Origin: Flavobacteriales bacterium
GTDB lineage: Bacteria; Bacteroidota; Bacteroidia; UBA10329
NCBI GenBank assembly: GCA_021739625.1
Contig: JAIPBJ010000026.1
Coordinates: forward strand, 1-35,354
Direction: 5' to 3'
Length of the DNA stretch: 35,354 bases
Below the pieces are notes generated by a model, which did not search any database, was not told the origin of the DNA, and worked only from the letters and a program-made list of their open reading frames with translations. The translations under genes were made by a program, and so were the position numbers. Shown here in pieces: positions 16,652 through 24,611 of this stretch. Numbering within the stretch: position 1 is the first letter of the stretch; each line of letters begins with the position of its first letter.

Positions 16652-16659
16652 TATCTTTG
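16652..16659 (+). promoter_or_regulatory. -7 element TATCTTTG of the WG-repeat gene
   Basis: Perfect TAnnTTTG match directly after the Nudix stop. A start site about 6-8 nt downstream would lie at or beyond the upstream in-frame TTG (16668), which favours the GTG at 16704. Confidence 0.6.
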
Positions 16660-16703
16660 CCGCTCCTTTGGAGGTTTTTTGCAATCGCTTGTCCTTTTGC
16701 CCC

Positions 16704-18821
16704 GTGAGAAAATCTGTTATTCTATTCATAACCTTGCTATCAATAATGGTGGGACAGGCCGTGGCCGACCCCATCGACAAGGCATTCGAGGCTTTGGACA
16801 TGAAAGACTATTTCAAGGCCAAGCAGATATTTGAAAAAAGGTTGGACAAGGAAAGGCTGGCCGCCACCTTTGGCATGTGCAGGGTCTATCTCGAACAGCA
16901 GAACCCCTTCTTCAATCTCGACAGTGCAAGGGTGTATGCCCTGCGGTCGGAGTCGCTGTACAAGGCTGCCGCGCAAAAGGAGCGCGACAAGGTGCTGGAC
17001 CATGCCATCACGCAGGAAAGTATCGATGCGCTGCGCAGAACGGTCTATTCGCTGGCATTGGAGGAGGTGATCAAGGCCAACAGCATCGCGGCCTGCGACC
17101 GGTTCATGGAGCGTTTCCCCGCTTCGCCCGACAAACGGACCGTCATCGACCTCAAGGCCACGCTGGCCTTTGCACAGACCAAGGAGAAGATGACCCCCGA
17201 GGCGCTTCAGGCGTTTCTGACCGCCCACCCTGCATCGAAAGAGGCGATTGAGGCCAAGGTGCTGCTGGAACGTGCCATTTTTGATACTGAGACGGCCGAA
17301 GGCACCGTCAAGAGCTATAATGGGTTCATTGCACGCCACCCCGACTCGCCACACAGACGCACGGCAGAGGACAGAATCTATGCCCTGAGCACCGACAAGG
17401 GCACTTTGGGTCAATATCGTGCTTTCATAAGCAGCAATCCGAAGAGTCCACATGTGAATGAGGCATGGCGCAAACTGCTGGGCCTCTTCACGGAGGATCA
17501 TCGGCAGGAGTCGTTGGCCGAGTTCAAACAGAGTTATCCTGACTATCCTTTCATGGCAGAGCTGGATGCCGACATGGACATCCTGAGCAGAAGACTGTTT
17601 GCAGCAAGGAAGGATGGCGCATGGGGTTTTGTGGACCGTCAGGGCAAGGAGGCGGTGGTATTCGGATATCAGCAGGTGCAACCCTACAGCGAGGGGCTGT
17701 CCGCGTTTCAGCGCGAAGGCCGTTGGGGCTATATGGACAAGCGGGGCCGAGAGGTCATCGCCCCTCAGTTCGATGAGGCCGATCCGTTCCGTGGAGGAAC
17801 GGCCATCGTGGCAAAAGGCGAGCTGTTCGGTGCCATCAACGCCAAAGGCGAGACCGTTGTGGCCATAGCGCAGGACGAGATGTTGGACTTCGGCTCCGGT
17901 CTGGCCGCCTTTGCCAAGGACGGGCTTTTCGGCTATGTGTATGCCACGGGCCAAGTGGTGGTGCCGCCAAGGTTCAGCGATGCATGGACATTTTCGGAGG
18001 GGATGGCGGCCGTGGAGACAGATGGGCAGATGGGATTCATCAACACCAAGGGCGACCTGACCATACCCTGCCGGTTCGATGAGGTGGAATCATTCAAGAA
18101 CGGGATGGCAAGGGTGGTGATGGACGACCTTATGGGACTCATAGGTGCAAAGGGCGAATTCATCGTGCCCTGCAAATATGAACGCATAGGTCAGTTCTCT
18201 GAAGGATATGCGCCTGTGCTGCTGAACGAAAAGGCGGGTTTCATTGACCTGAAGGGCAGGGAGGTGGTGCCCCTTAAATTTGATGCCACGCTTGAGGATC
18301 TGGGCCGCATGTCGATGGTAAACGGCCGCAGCATGGTCAAGAGAAAGAAGCTCTATGGCATGATCGACACTGCCGGAACTGAGGTCAAACCGTTCAAGTT
18401 CGACCATGTCGACCCCATCAGGGACGGGCGCTATGCGGCCAAACTGAAAGGGAAGTTCGGTTTTATCAATGCGAGAGGCATTGATGTCATCCCCTTTTTG
18501 TTTGAAGACACCAAGGGTTTCTCTGAGGGCCGGGCCGCTGTGAAGGACAAGGGCCTTTGGGGCTACATCAACGATGCTGGCGAGGTGGTCATCGCACCGC
18601 AGTTCACCTCGGCTGGCGATTTTATCGCAGGTGTAGCAGTGGTGGGCAGGGACGGCTTTTCAGGCTTGGCCGATGAGCGCGGTGAGCTGCTATTGTCTGC
18701 TGTTATGGACCGTGTGGAACGTACGGATGATGCTGGCCTATTGCTGGTGGAGAAGAAGGGCCGCATGGCCTATTATGACATCAGCACCCGCAGATTCATC
18801 TGGTCGGAGATGGGATTCTGA
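16704..18821 (+). CDS. Secreted WG-repeat protein
   Basis: A 705-residue exported protein. Residues 1-21 are a signal peptide (MRKSVILFITLLSIMVGQAVA). Residues 25-300 are helical and TPR-like, with repeats containing FMERFPASP, FLTAHPAS, FIARHPDSP and FISSNPKSP. From residue 305 to the end are about 12 WG-type repeats of roughly 33 residues, each with a core such as GAWGFVDRQGKE, GRWGYMDKRGRE or GLWGYINDAGEV followed by ...P.F....F..G.A.V. WG repeats are beta-rich and usually bind other molecules; no enzymatic site is visible. It may be periplasmic or outer-membrane. The GTG start at 16704 is preferred to the TTG at 16668 because of the promoter position and the signal peptide. Confidence 0.9.
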   Translation: MRKSVILFITLLSIMVGQAVADPIDKAFEALDMKDYFKAKQIFEKRLDKERLAATFGMCRVYLEQQNPFFNLDSARVYALRSESLYKAAAQKERDKVLDHAITQESIDALRRTVYSLALEEVIKANSIAACDRFMERFPASPDKRTVIDLKATLAFAQTKEKMTPEALQAFLTAHPASKEAIEAKVLLERAIFDTETAEGTVKSYNGFIARHPDSPHRRTAEDRIYALSTDKGTLGQYRAFISSNPKSPHVNEAWRKLLGLFTEDHRQESLAEFKQSYPDYPFMAELDADMDILSRRLFAARKDGAWGFVDRQGKEAVVFGYQQVQPYSEGLSAFQREGRWGYMDKRGREVIAPQFDEADPFRGGTAIVAKGELFGAINAKGETVVAIAQDEMLDFGSGLAAFAKDGLFGYVYATGQVVVPPRFSDAWTFSEGMAAVETDGQMGFINTKGDLTIPCRFDEVESFKNGMARVVMDDLMGLIGAKGEFIVPCKYERIGQFSEGYAPVLLNEKAGFIDLKGREVVPLKFDATLEDLGRMSMVNGRSMVKRKKLYGMIDTAGTEVKPFKFDHVDPIRDGRYAAKLKGKFGFINARGIDVIPFLFEDTKGFSEGRAAVKDKGLWGYINDAGEVVIAPQFTSAGDFIAGVAVVGRDGFSGLADERGELLLSAVMDRVERTDDAGLLLVEKKGRMAYYDISTRRFIWSEMGF

Positions 18822-18871
18822 AATAGGCTGTGCTCGGTTTCTGTTGCTCTGCTTGCTCCGGGCCGGCCTGC

Positions 18872-20659
18872 TCACATCTCCTGCAACTCGAGCAGGTTGC
18901 GATAGAGGCCGCCTTCCTTCTCAAGCAGTTCGCGGTGGCTGCCCACCTCCGTGATTCTCCCTTTGTCCAGCACCACGATGCGGTGTGCGTTGCGGATGGT
19001 GCTAAGACGGTGGGCAATGACCAGCGAGGTGCGACCTTTCATCAGCTTGTCCAAGGCCTCCTGCACCAGACGTTCAGACTCTGAGTCGAGCGAACTGGTG
19101 GCCTCGTCCAATATCAGGATGCGGGGATCCTTTAGCACCGCCCTTGCAATGGCTATACGCTGCCGCTGTCCGCCCGAAAGCTTCACGCCCCGTTCGCCCA
19201 CCACTGTTTCATACCCCTCAGGGAACGACATGATGAAGTCATGTGCATTGGCATTTCTGGCCGCCTCCTCTATCTCTTGCATGGTGGCGCCCGGACGGCC
19301 ATATTCGATGTTCTCGCGGATGGTGCCTCCGAAAAGCAGCACATCCTGCGGCACCATGGCCATGTTGGCACGCAATGCTTCGAGGTCAAAATCGCGGGCA
19401 TCGCGGCCATCGAACGTGATGGTGCCACTTTCTGGGTCGTAGAACCGCAGTACGAGTGCTGCCATGGTCGATTTTCCCGATCCGCTCGGCCCCACCAATG
19501 CAATGGTCTCGCCCGGCTCGGCACAGAACGAAACGTTGCGCAGAACCTGCATCTCAGGACGTGAAGCATAACGGAAATTCACAGCAGCGAACTCCATTCT
19601 GCCTACAATGGGCTGTTTCAATGGTGTGGCTGCCCCGCTGAACGGCTCCGCCTGTTCCTCCATGATCTCCAGCACACGCTCGGCCGCACCCAGAGCCTTC
19701 TGCATCTGGGCATACATCTCGGCAATGCCCCCGATGCTGGCACCTACGAACATCGAATAGAGCACGAACTGGAACATGTCGCCCACACCCATCTCGCCCA
19801 TGTTCACCAGCCGCACCCCATACCAGATGACGAACACCACTCCACCGAACAGGCAGAAGATGATGAACGAGGCGAAGAGTCCCCTTGCTTTGGCACCACG
19901 CAGGGCCACATTTACGATATCGTTGGTGCTCTTGCCATAGCGCATTATTTCGAAACGCTCGTTGGCAAAGGCCTTCACACTGGCAATTCCCGACATGGTC
20001 TCCTCCACAATGGTGTTGCTGTCGGCAATCCTATCTTGCGTTTCCTTCGATATTTTGCGAATTGCTCTTCCAAATACCACGGCAAGAATGGCGATAACAG
20101 GCACGCTCAGCAGGATCATTACGGTCAGTTCCACTGAGGTGTAGGCCAAAAAGGCGATTCCGCCTACAATGAGCATGGCCTGCCGTAGGAACTCCGCCAC
20201 CACGGTGGTGAAAGTGTCAGACAGCATGTTGATGTCGGATGCGATGCGGCTGTTAAGTTCTCCCACCCTCCGTTTCGAGAAGAAGTTCATCGGAAGGCGG
20301 ATAAGGTGACTGTATGTGTCGCGCCTCAGGGCGGCCAGCACATTCTCTGTCACATTCACGAAAAGGTAGATTCGGAAATATGAGAACACTGATTGTAGTA
20401 TGAACACCACCAGTAGTATGAGCGCAATGCGGTCAATGTCCTGTAGAAGGGCACCTGTGGCCGAATTCACCATTTTGCCTATGAGCAGCGGGAAGGCAAG
20501 TGCGGTGAGGCCTGTGAAGAACAGGAACATCAGTCCCAAAGCGTATTTCCCTCGGTGCGGACGGAAATAGGTGAGCAGCTTGCGCACCTTGCTCAGATTC
20601 TTGCGGGTCAGTTTGACCTTGGGCAGGTCCTCTTGGTCAAGTGCTTTCTTTCGGGCCAT
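18872..20659 (-). CDS. ABC exporter, MsbA-like (fused permease-ATPase)
   Basis: A 595-residue half-transporter that works as a homodimer in the inner membrane to export lipids, lipid A precursors or drugs. The transmembrane domain (about 35-325, six helices) precedes the nucleotide-binding domain with Walker A GPSGSGKS (390-397), Q-loop VPQDV (436-440), signature LSGGQ (494-498), Walker B RILILDEA (513-520) and H-loop VIAHRLST (547-554). All catalytic residues are intact, so it should be active. The start MARKKAL is 14 nt downstream of a perfect -7 element. It is divergent from rpmH and convergent with the WG-repeat gene. The substrate is not determined. Confidence 0.95.
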   Translation of the reverse strand: MARKKALDQEDLPKVKLTRKNLSKVRKLLTYFRPHRGKYALGLMFLFFTGLTALAFPLLIGKMVNSATGALLQDIDRIALILLVVFILQSVFSYFRIYLFVNVTENVLAALRRDTYSHLIRLPMNFFSKRRVGELNSRIASDINMLSDTFTTVVAEFLRQAMLIVGGIAFLAYTSVELTVMILLSVPVIAILAVVFGRAIRKISKETQDRIADSNTIVEETMSGIASVKAFANERFEIMRYGKSTNDIVNVALRGAKARGLFASFIIFCLFGGVVFVIWYGVRLVNMGEMGVGDMFQFVLYSMFVGASIGGIAEMYAQMQKALGAAERVLEIMEEQAEPFSGAATPLKQPIVGRMEFAAVNFRYASRPEMQVLRNVSFCAEPGETIALVGPSGSGKSTMAALVLRFYDPESGTITFDGRDARDFDLEALRANMAMVPQDVLLFGGTIRENIEYGRPGATMQEIEEAARNANAHDFIMSFPEGYETVVGERGVKLSGGQRQRIAIARAVLKDPRILILDEATSSLDSESERLVQEALDKLMKGRTSLVIAHRLSTIRNAHRIVVLDKGRITEVGSHRELLEKEGGLYRNLLELQEM

Positions 20660-20672
20660 TTTTTCGGTGGCG

Positions 20673-20680
20673 CAAAGGTA
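20673..20680 (-). promoter_or_regulatory. -7 element TACCTTTG of the ABC exporter
   Basis: Perfect TAnnTTTG match, 14 nt upstream of the ATG. It lies in the divergent region shared with rpmH. Confidence 0.65.
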
Positions 20681-20725
20681 GCCCCAAAGCATCCTGCAGG
20701 CCCATGTAAAAAAGTGTGTCGGACA

Positions 20726-20756
20726 GTTGTGCAGTCCGATCGGATAATTACCTTTG
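20726..20756 (+). promoter_or_regulatory. rpmH promoter: GTTG, 19 nt, TACCTTTG
   Basis: The -7 element TACCTTTG (20749-20756) is perfect, and GTTG (20726-20729) is a three-of-four match to the TTTG -33 element at the canonical 19-nt spacing. This is the best two-part promoter in the window, which suits a ribosomal protein gene. Confidence 0.7.
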
Positions 20757-20779
20757 CCGCCCCCATTTAAGGACGCATC

Positions 20780-20938
20780 ATGAAAAGGACATTCCAGCCA
20801 TCCCGTAGAAAACGTGTCAACAAGCATGGTTTCCGCAGCCGAATGGCCACTGCCAACGGCCGCAACGTGTTGGCCGCCCGCAGGGCCAAAGGCCGCAAAA
20901 AACTCAGTGTTTCTGACGAGCGCGGAGCCAAGAAGTAA
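20780..20938 (+). CDS. rpmH: 50S ribosomal protein bL34
   Basis: A 52-residue basic protein of the large ribosomal subunit. It has the invariant bL34 pattern: [20 protein letters not shown] (1-20), then [24 protein letters not shown], with a short extra C-terminal tail SDERGAKK. It has its own strong promoter 23 nt upstream and its own terminator 24 nt downstream, so it is monocistronic. In many bacteria rpmH precedes rnpA next to dnaA; neither is adjacent here. Confidence 0.98.
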   Translation: MKRTFQPSRRKRVNKHGFRSRMATANGRNVLAARRAKGRKKLSVSDERGAKK

Positions 20939-20961
20939 TACTTCTTTCCAAGAAATTCATG

Positions 20962-20993
20962 AATCCTGTCGGGTGTGCCCGGCAGGATTTTTT
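20962..20993 (+). terminator. Intrinsic terminator of rpmH
   Basis: A 12-bp stem AATCCTGTCGGG/CCCGGCAGGATT with one T-G wobble and loop TGTG, followed by a run of T residues (through 20993). Confidence 0.9.
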
Positions 20994-21179
20994 GTTTCCC
21001 GGACCTGCGTGATCGCCTGTTTCCCAATCCACACCATCTTCCAGACGACCAACTTGCCGTTAGGTCTCGAAGGGTCTGAAAACCTCGGATCTTAAGGTTC
21101 TGCTAAATTTTGCCAATGACAGGAAGGGAGTGTCTCCAATGCTTGCATTCATTCTAAATTTACGCCTGCCGCATTCAAG

Positions 21180-21815
21180 ATGAATTTCAAGGTTTTTGCA
21201 TTCAATCCTTTTCAAGAGAACACCTACATCATTTGGGACGGGGAAGGCCAATGCGCCATTATCGACCCAGGCTGTTATGACCCGGACGAGAAGGAAGAAC
21301 TTGGCGCATTCATTACCAATGAGAAACTTACACCCGTGAAACTGCTCAACACCCATTGTCATGTGGATCACGTGCTGGGCAATCGGTTCGTGGCAGAGAG
21401 ATACGGCCTGGGGCTGGAAATGCACCGTGATGATGTGCCGGTGCTGGAAGCCGTGCCGCGATATGCGATGAACTATGGGTTCGACACAGGCGAAATGGTC
21501 AGGCCGACAACATTCCTCAATGATGGCGAAACAGTGAAAGTGGGAAAACTGGAGATTGAGATTCTACATGTTCCAGGCCATTCGCCCGGAAGCGTCTGCT
21601 TCTATCACCGTGCAAGCGCACATGTGATCGCTGGCGATGCGCTCTTCCAAGGCAGCATCGGCCGCACCGACCTGCCCGGTGGCGATCATGCGCAACTTAT
21701 TCAAGCCATCAAGAGTAAACTGCTCACACTGCCTGATGGAGTGAGCGTACATCCCGGACACGGCCCCAGCACCACCATCGGATTCGAAAAGAGACACAAC
21801 CCCTTTCTGCAATGA
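21180..21815 (+). CDS. Metallo-beta-lactamase-fold hydrolase, glyoxalase-II-like
   Basis: A 211-residue MBL-fold hydrolase of the small glyoxalase II-like (YcbL-type) group. All metal ligands are present: T-H-C-H-V-D-H at H59, H61, D63 and H64, H134 (VPGHSPGS), D153 (AGDALFQGSIGRTD) and H194 (HPGHG). The glutathione-binding C-terminal domain of classical glyoxalase II is absent, so the substrate is probably another thioester. It is cytoplasmic, with no signal peptide. Its TGA stop overlaps the ATG of the next gene by four bases, so the two are translationally coupled. A weak -7-like TAAATTTA lies at 21155-21162. Confidence 0.93.
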   Translation: MNFKVFAFNPFQENTYIIWDGEGQCAIIDPGCYDPDEKEELGAFITNEKLTPVKLLNTHCHVDHVLGNRFVAERYGLGLEMHRDDVPVLEAVPRYAMNYGFDTGEMVRPTTFLNDGETVKVGKLEIEILHVPGHSPGSVCFYHRASAHVIAGDALFQGSIGRTDLPGGDHAQLIQAIKSKLLTLPDGVSVHPGHGPSTTIGFEKRHNPFLQ

Positions 21816-22723
21816 GAACCCCCATCATCGCACTGTTACTTGCAGCACTGACCATTGGCTCCGCCCAAGCCCAGACTGCAGAAGGAATCGGCACATTGAA
21901 CGTGCTGAGCTGGAACATCTTCATGAGGCCCGCAGGGCTCTTCTGGAACGGTCAGGTGGAGCGTGCCAAGCACATCGGGGCGCTGCTCAAAGATTCTGAA
22001 TATGATGTGCTGCTGTTTCAGGAAGCTTTCAGCAAGAAAAGCCAGAAAGTGCTGCGCGAGGCCTTGGGAAGTGAGTTCCCTTATGAGATCCTGCCCGAGG
22101 GCAACGGTAAATTCTTCAACAATGGACTCTGGGTGCTCAGCCGTGTTCCCATTGAGAATGCGGTCACATTCTTTTATGACCAGTGTATGGGAGTGGACTG
22201 CGGAGCGGCCAAGGGGGCTGTTTTCTTCGAAGTGAAGAAGGACGGTTTCGCCTATCAGCTGGTCAACACTCACCTCCAGTCAGAGGATGGGCCAGAACAG
22301 ATCGGGATACGCAACAGCCAATTTGCGCAGATAGAACAACTCTTGGAGAAGGAGGCCCGTGAGGGTGTGCTTCAATTGGTTGCAGGCGATATGAACACTT
22401 CGCGTGCCAATGAGGATGCCTATCGCGAAATGGTCACCATACTCAATGCCGATGACGGTGATGTGTGCATGCCAGAGGACACTTACTGCGCCTCGGCCTC
22501 GGCCACCAGTTGGGGATGCCCCAACAACACGCTCATCCCCGACAAGTGGAAAGGCAACAGCTACCTGCTCGATTATGCGCTGGTGCGCAATCCACGTCCA
22601 AGGGTAAGGCCGCTTCCAGTGTGGACCGACCGCGTGCTGCGCACCTTCACATCGCAGTGGTCAAGCAAGCACAAGCACCTCTCCGACCACTATGCCATCT
22701 CCATCAGCCTGGTCAGGGAGTAG
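21812..22723 (+). CDS. Secreted endonuclease/exonuclease/phosphatase-family protein, sphingomyelinase-like
   Basis: A 303-residue exported metal-dependent phosphodiesterase of the EEP superfamily, closest in pattern to bacterial neutral sphingomyelinases (phospholipase C type). Residues 1-21 are a signal peptide. Catalytic landmarks are all present: Asn35 (LSWNIF), Glu71 (FQEAF, metal ligand), His154 (VNTHLQSED), Asp193 and Asn195 (AGDMNTS), Asp254 (YLLDYALV), and Asp292/His293 (LSDHYAIS). It is expected to act in the periplasm or outside the cell on a phospholipid or sugar-phosphate. The ATGA overlap with the upstream MBL gene shows an operon. DNase activity cannot be ruled out from sequence alone. 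Confidence 0.88.
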   Translation: MRTPIIALLLAALTIGSAQAQTAEGIGTLNVLSWNIFMRPAGLFWNGQVERAKHIGALLKDSEYDVLLFQEAFSKKSQKVLREALGSEFPYEILPEGNGKFFNNGLWVLSRVPIENAVTFFYDQCMGVDCGAAKGAVFFEVKKDGFAYQLVNTHLQSEDGPEQIGIRNSQFAQIEQLLEKEAREGVLQLVAGDMNTSRANEDAYREMVTILNADDGDVCMPEDTYCASASATSWGCPNNTLIPDKWKGNSYLLDYALVRNPRPRVRPLPVWTDRVLRTFTSQWSSKHKHLSDHYAISISLVRE

Positions 22724-22808
22724 GCATTTCAAATTCCTGTCATGATTCTTTGACGGAACATTCCTCAATAGAGGTGTGTAATTTCGTTCCCCTTCAAAAT
22801 AACCCGAT

Positions 22809-23648
22809 ATGCGTTTGTTCATTGCCTTCTGCCTGCTTCTGTCCACCAATGCTGCTTTCGCGCAAATTCCGGACAAGCACGAAATTTTTGACAATATGAT
22901 GGCGAGCATTGAGAAGATCAGAACGGTGAGCTTCAAACTCGATAAATCGGAACGCATCAATGGCAAGATGGTGCCGGGTTCACAGACCGTGAAAGTGAAT
23001 GTCAAGCCCTTCAAGGTCTATGTGCTGGTGCATGTGCCTGACGTGGGGGCCGAGGTACTGTACATAGATGGTTGGAACGATGGGAAGGCCAAGGTCAGCC
23101 CTAACAAATTCCCATACATGACGCTGAACCTCGATCCCGAAGGCAGCATCCTCAGAAACAATCAGCATCACAGCGTCAGACAGGTCGGTTTTGAATATAC
23201 CGGTAAGGTGCTGAAGAACGTCTATGACCGCTACAAGGATAAGATTGAGGATTTTGTGCAGATACATGGCGAAGTGACATACGATGGCCGCAAGTGTTGG
23301 AACATCACGCTTGTCAACAAGCAGTTCGCCTTCAACGACTATACCGTGAAAACGGGCGAAAACGTGATAGACATAGCCCGCAAGACCTATAGCAACGAGT
23401 ATGAACTGCTTGAGGTGAACAAGCTGAGCGGCTACGACAAGGTGAAGGCAGGGCAGGTCATCAAGGTGCCCAATTCGTACTGCAAGAAGATTGAGATGTA
23501 CATCGACAAGCAGAACTATCTGCCCATCTATCAGAAGATGTATGATGCCAACGGGCTGATTGCGGTCTATGAGTATAAGAACCTGAAGATCAATCCACCC
23601 ATCAGACCGGAGGAATTTACGCCAACGTTTGAGGGTTATACGTTCTGA
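22809..23648 (+). CDS. Exported DUF1571-type protein with inserted LysM domain
   Basis: A 279-residue exported protein with a signal peptide at residues 1-19 (ending AAFAQ). The body looks like DUF1571, a LolA-like beta-sheet fold found in periplasmic or outer-membrane proteins: residues 25-170 and 225-279, with SFKLDKSERINGKM and the closing PIRPEEFTP. A LysM peptidoglycan-binding motif is inserted at 178-222 (YTVKTGENVIDIARKTYSNEYELLEVNKL...KAGQVIKVPN). The likely place is the periplasm, with contact to peptidoglycan; the ligand of the LolA-like cavity is unknown. A near -7 element (TAATTTCG, 22779-22786) precedes it. Its stop lies 3 bp from the convergent aldehyde-dehydrogenase-like gene, with no terminator between. 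Confidence 0.88.
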   Translation: MRLFIAFCLLLSTNAAFAQIPDKHEIFDNMMASIEKIRTVSFKLDKSERINGKMVPGSQTVKVNVKPFKVYVLVHVPDVGAEVLYIDGWNDGKAKVSPNKFPYMTLNLDPEGSILRNNQHHSVRQVGFEYTGKVLKNVYDRYKDKIEDFVQIHGEVTYDGRKCWNITLVNKQFAFNDYTVKTGENVIDIARKTYSNEYELLEVNKLSGYDKVKAGQVIKVPNSYCKKIEMYIDKQNYLPIYQKMYDANGLIAVYEYKNLKINPPIRPEEFTPTFEGYTF

Positions 23649-23651
23649 CCT

Positions 23652-24530
23652 TCAATACCCCGTCTTGCCTCCGCTGATGTTCTCAATGGGGTGCCAAGTG
23701 GTCTTCACCTCTTGAAGGTCGAGAATGAGATAAGGGTCTTCGCCCTGCTTGATCCAATCTCGACTGCTCCAATCATAGGAGCGCTTCACATTGGCAACGG
23801 CCTCTTCCTGGATATTCTTGAATTGTGCGGCATTGCCACGGGCATAGACCATGGCGTTCACATCCTTGTGTGAAGCGAAATGCCCCAGAAGTTCATCGGC
23901 CTTGCCGGTGAGGATGTTGACCACCCCGCCCGGCAGGTCGCTGCTGTTGAGCACCTCGGCAAAGGTGACAGCCGTGTGCGGCATGTTCTCAGAGGCCAGC
24001 ACCACGCAGGTGTTCCCTCCGGCAACGATGGGCAGAATCACACTTACCAGTCCGAGCAGCGGGGGGCTCTCGGGCGCAATCACGGTCACAACACCGGTAG
24101 GTTCATGCACACTGAAATTGAAATGGGACGAGGCCACGGGATTCACGCTGCTGAAAACCTGTGTGTACTTGTCGCACCAGCCCGCAAAGTGCACACAGCG
24201 GTCGATGGCTGCCTCCACCTCCTTTGATGTGGCAGCGGCAGTGAGGCCGTTCTGTTTCAACTCATCCACGAACTGCGCCTTGCGGCCCTCCAGCATCTCC
24301 GCGATACGGTAGAGTATCTGACTGCGGTTGAAGGCGGTGCGTTCGCTCCAGCCCGCGAAGGCATTACGGGCCGCCACCACGGCATCGCGCACATCCTTGC
24401 GGCTACAAAGGCAGATGTTGGTCACCGTTCCATCCTTCAGTGGAACAAGGTAGCAATGACCTGATTCGCCACGGGGGAACTGTCCCCCGATATAGACCTT
24501 GTATGTTTTCTGTACTTCCAAACGTGGCAT
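23652..24530 (-). CDS. Truncated aldehyde-dehydrogenase-like protein without the catalytic half
   Basis: A 292-residue member of the aldehyde dehydrogenase superfamily, against about 480-500 for a complete enzyme. The N-terminal NAD-binding half is recognisable: FAGWSERTAFNRSQILYRIAEMLEGRK (58-84), EPTGVVTVIAPESPPLLGLVSVILPIVAGGNTCVV (143-177) and LPGGVVNILTGKADEL (199-214). The part after VNAMVYARG (225-232) departs from the usual TGS...ELGGK sequence, and the catalytic Cys loop and Glu are missing. The tail ends QEVKTTWHPIENISGGKTGY with an ordinary stop and no frameshift sign, so it looks like a stable short form and not decay. Such short forms may partner a full-length ALDH; none is adjacent. 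A near -7 element (TAGCTTCG, 24557-24564) is upstream. Confidence 0.82.
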   Translation of the reverse strand: MPRLEVQKTYKVYIGGQFPRGESGHCYLVPLKDGTVTNICLCSRKDVRDAVVAARNAFAGWSERTAFNRSQILYRIAEMLEGRKAQFVDELKQNGLTAAATSKEVEAAIDRCVHFAGWCDKYTQVFSSVNPVASSHFNFSVHEPTGVVTVIAPESPPLLGLVSVILPIVAGGNTCVVLASENMPHTAVTFAEVLNSSDLPGGVVNILTGKADELLGHFASHKDVNAMVYARGNAAQFKNIQEEAVANVKRSYDWSSRDWIKQGEDPYLILDLQEVKTTWHPIENISGGKTGY

Positions 24531-24611
24531 GGTAAGATGAGTAGGGCAACGGAGGGCGAAGCTACATTTCATAGTGCAATCACGAGTGTCCTATGATCGG
24601 CCCATGCCGAA

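Noticed and set aside
16668-16703. TTG start for the WG-repeat protein
   Set aside because: The TSS predicted from TATCTTTG at 16652-16659 would lie at the TTG; the GTG at 16704 gives a proper signal peptide.
15944-16801. Long minus-strand extension upstream of the transglutaminase-like gene
   Set aside because: It is antisense to the Nudix gene, and a -7 element at 15966-15973 places the start at 15943.
20660-20827. Longer N-terminus of the ABC exporter
   Set aside because: It would overlap rpmH on the other strand and contains the exporter's -7 element.
22732-22756. Hairpin after the sphingomyelinase-like gene
   Set aside because: The stem has only 8 bp with a bulge and is not followed by a T-tract, so it is too weak to call a terminator.
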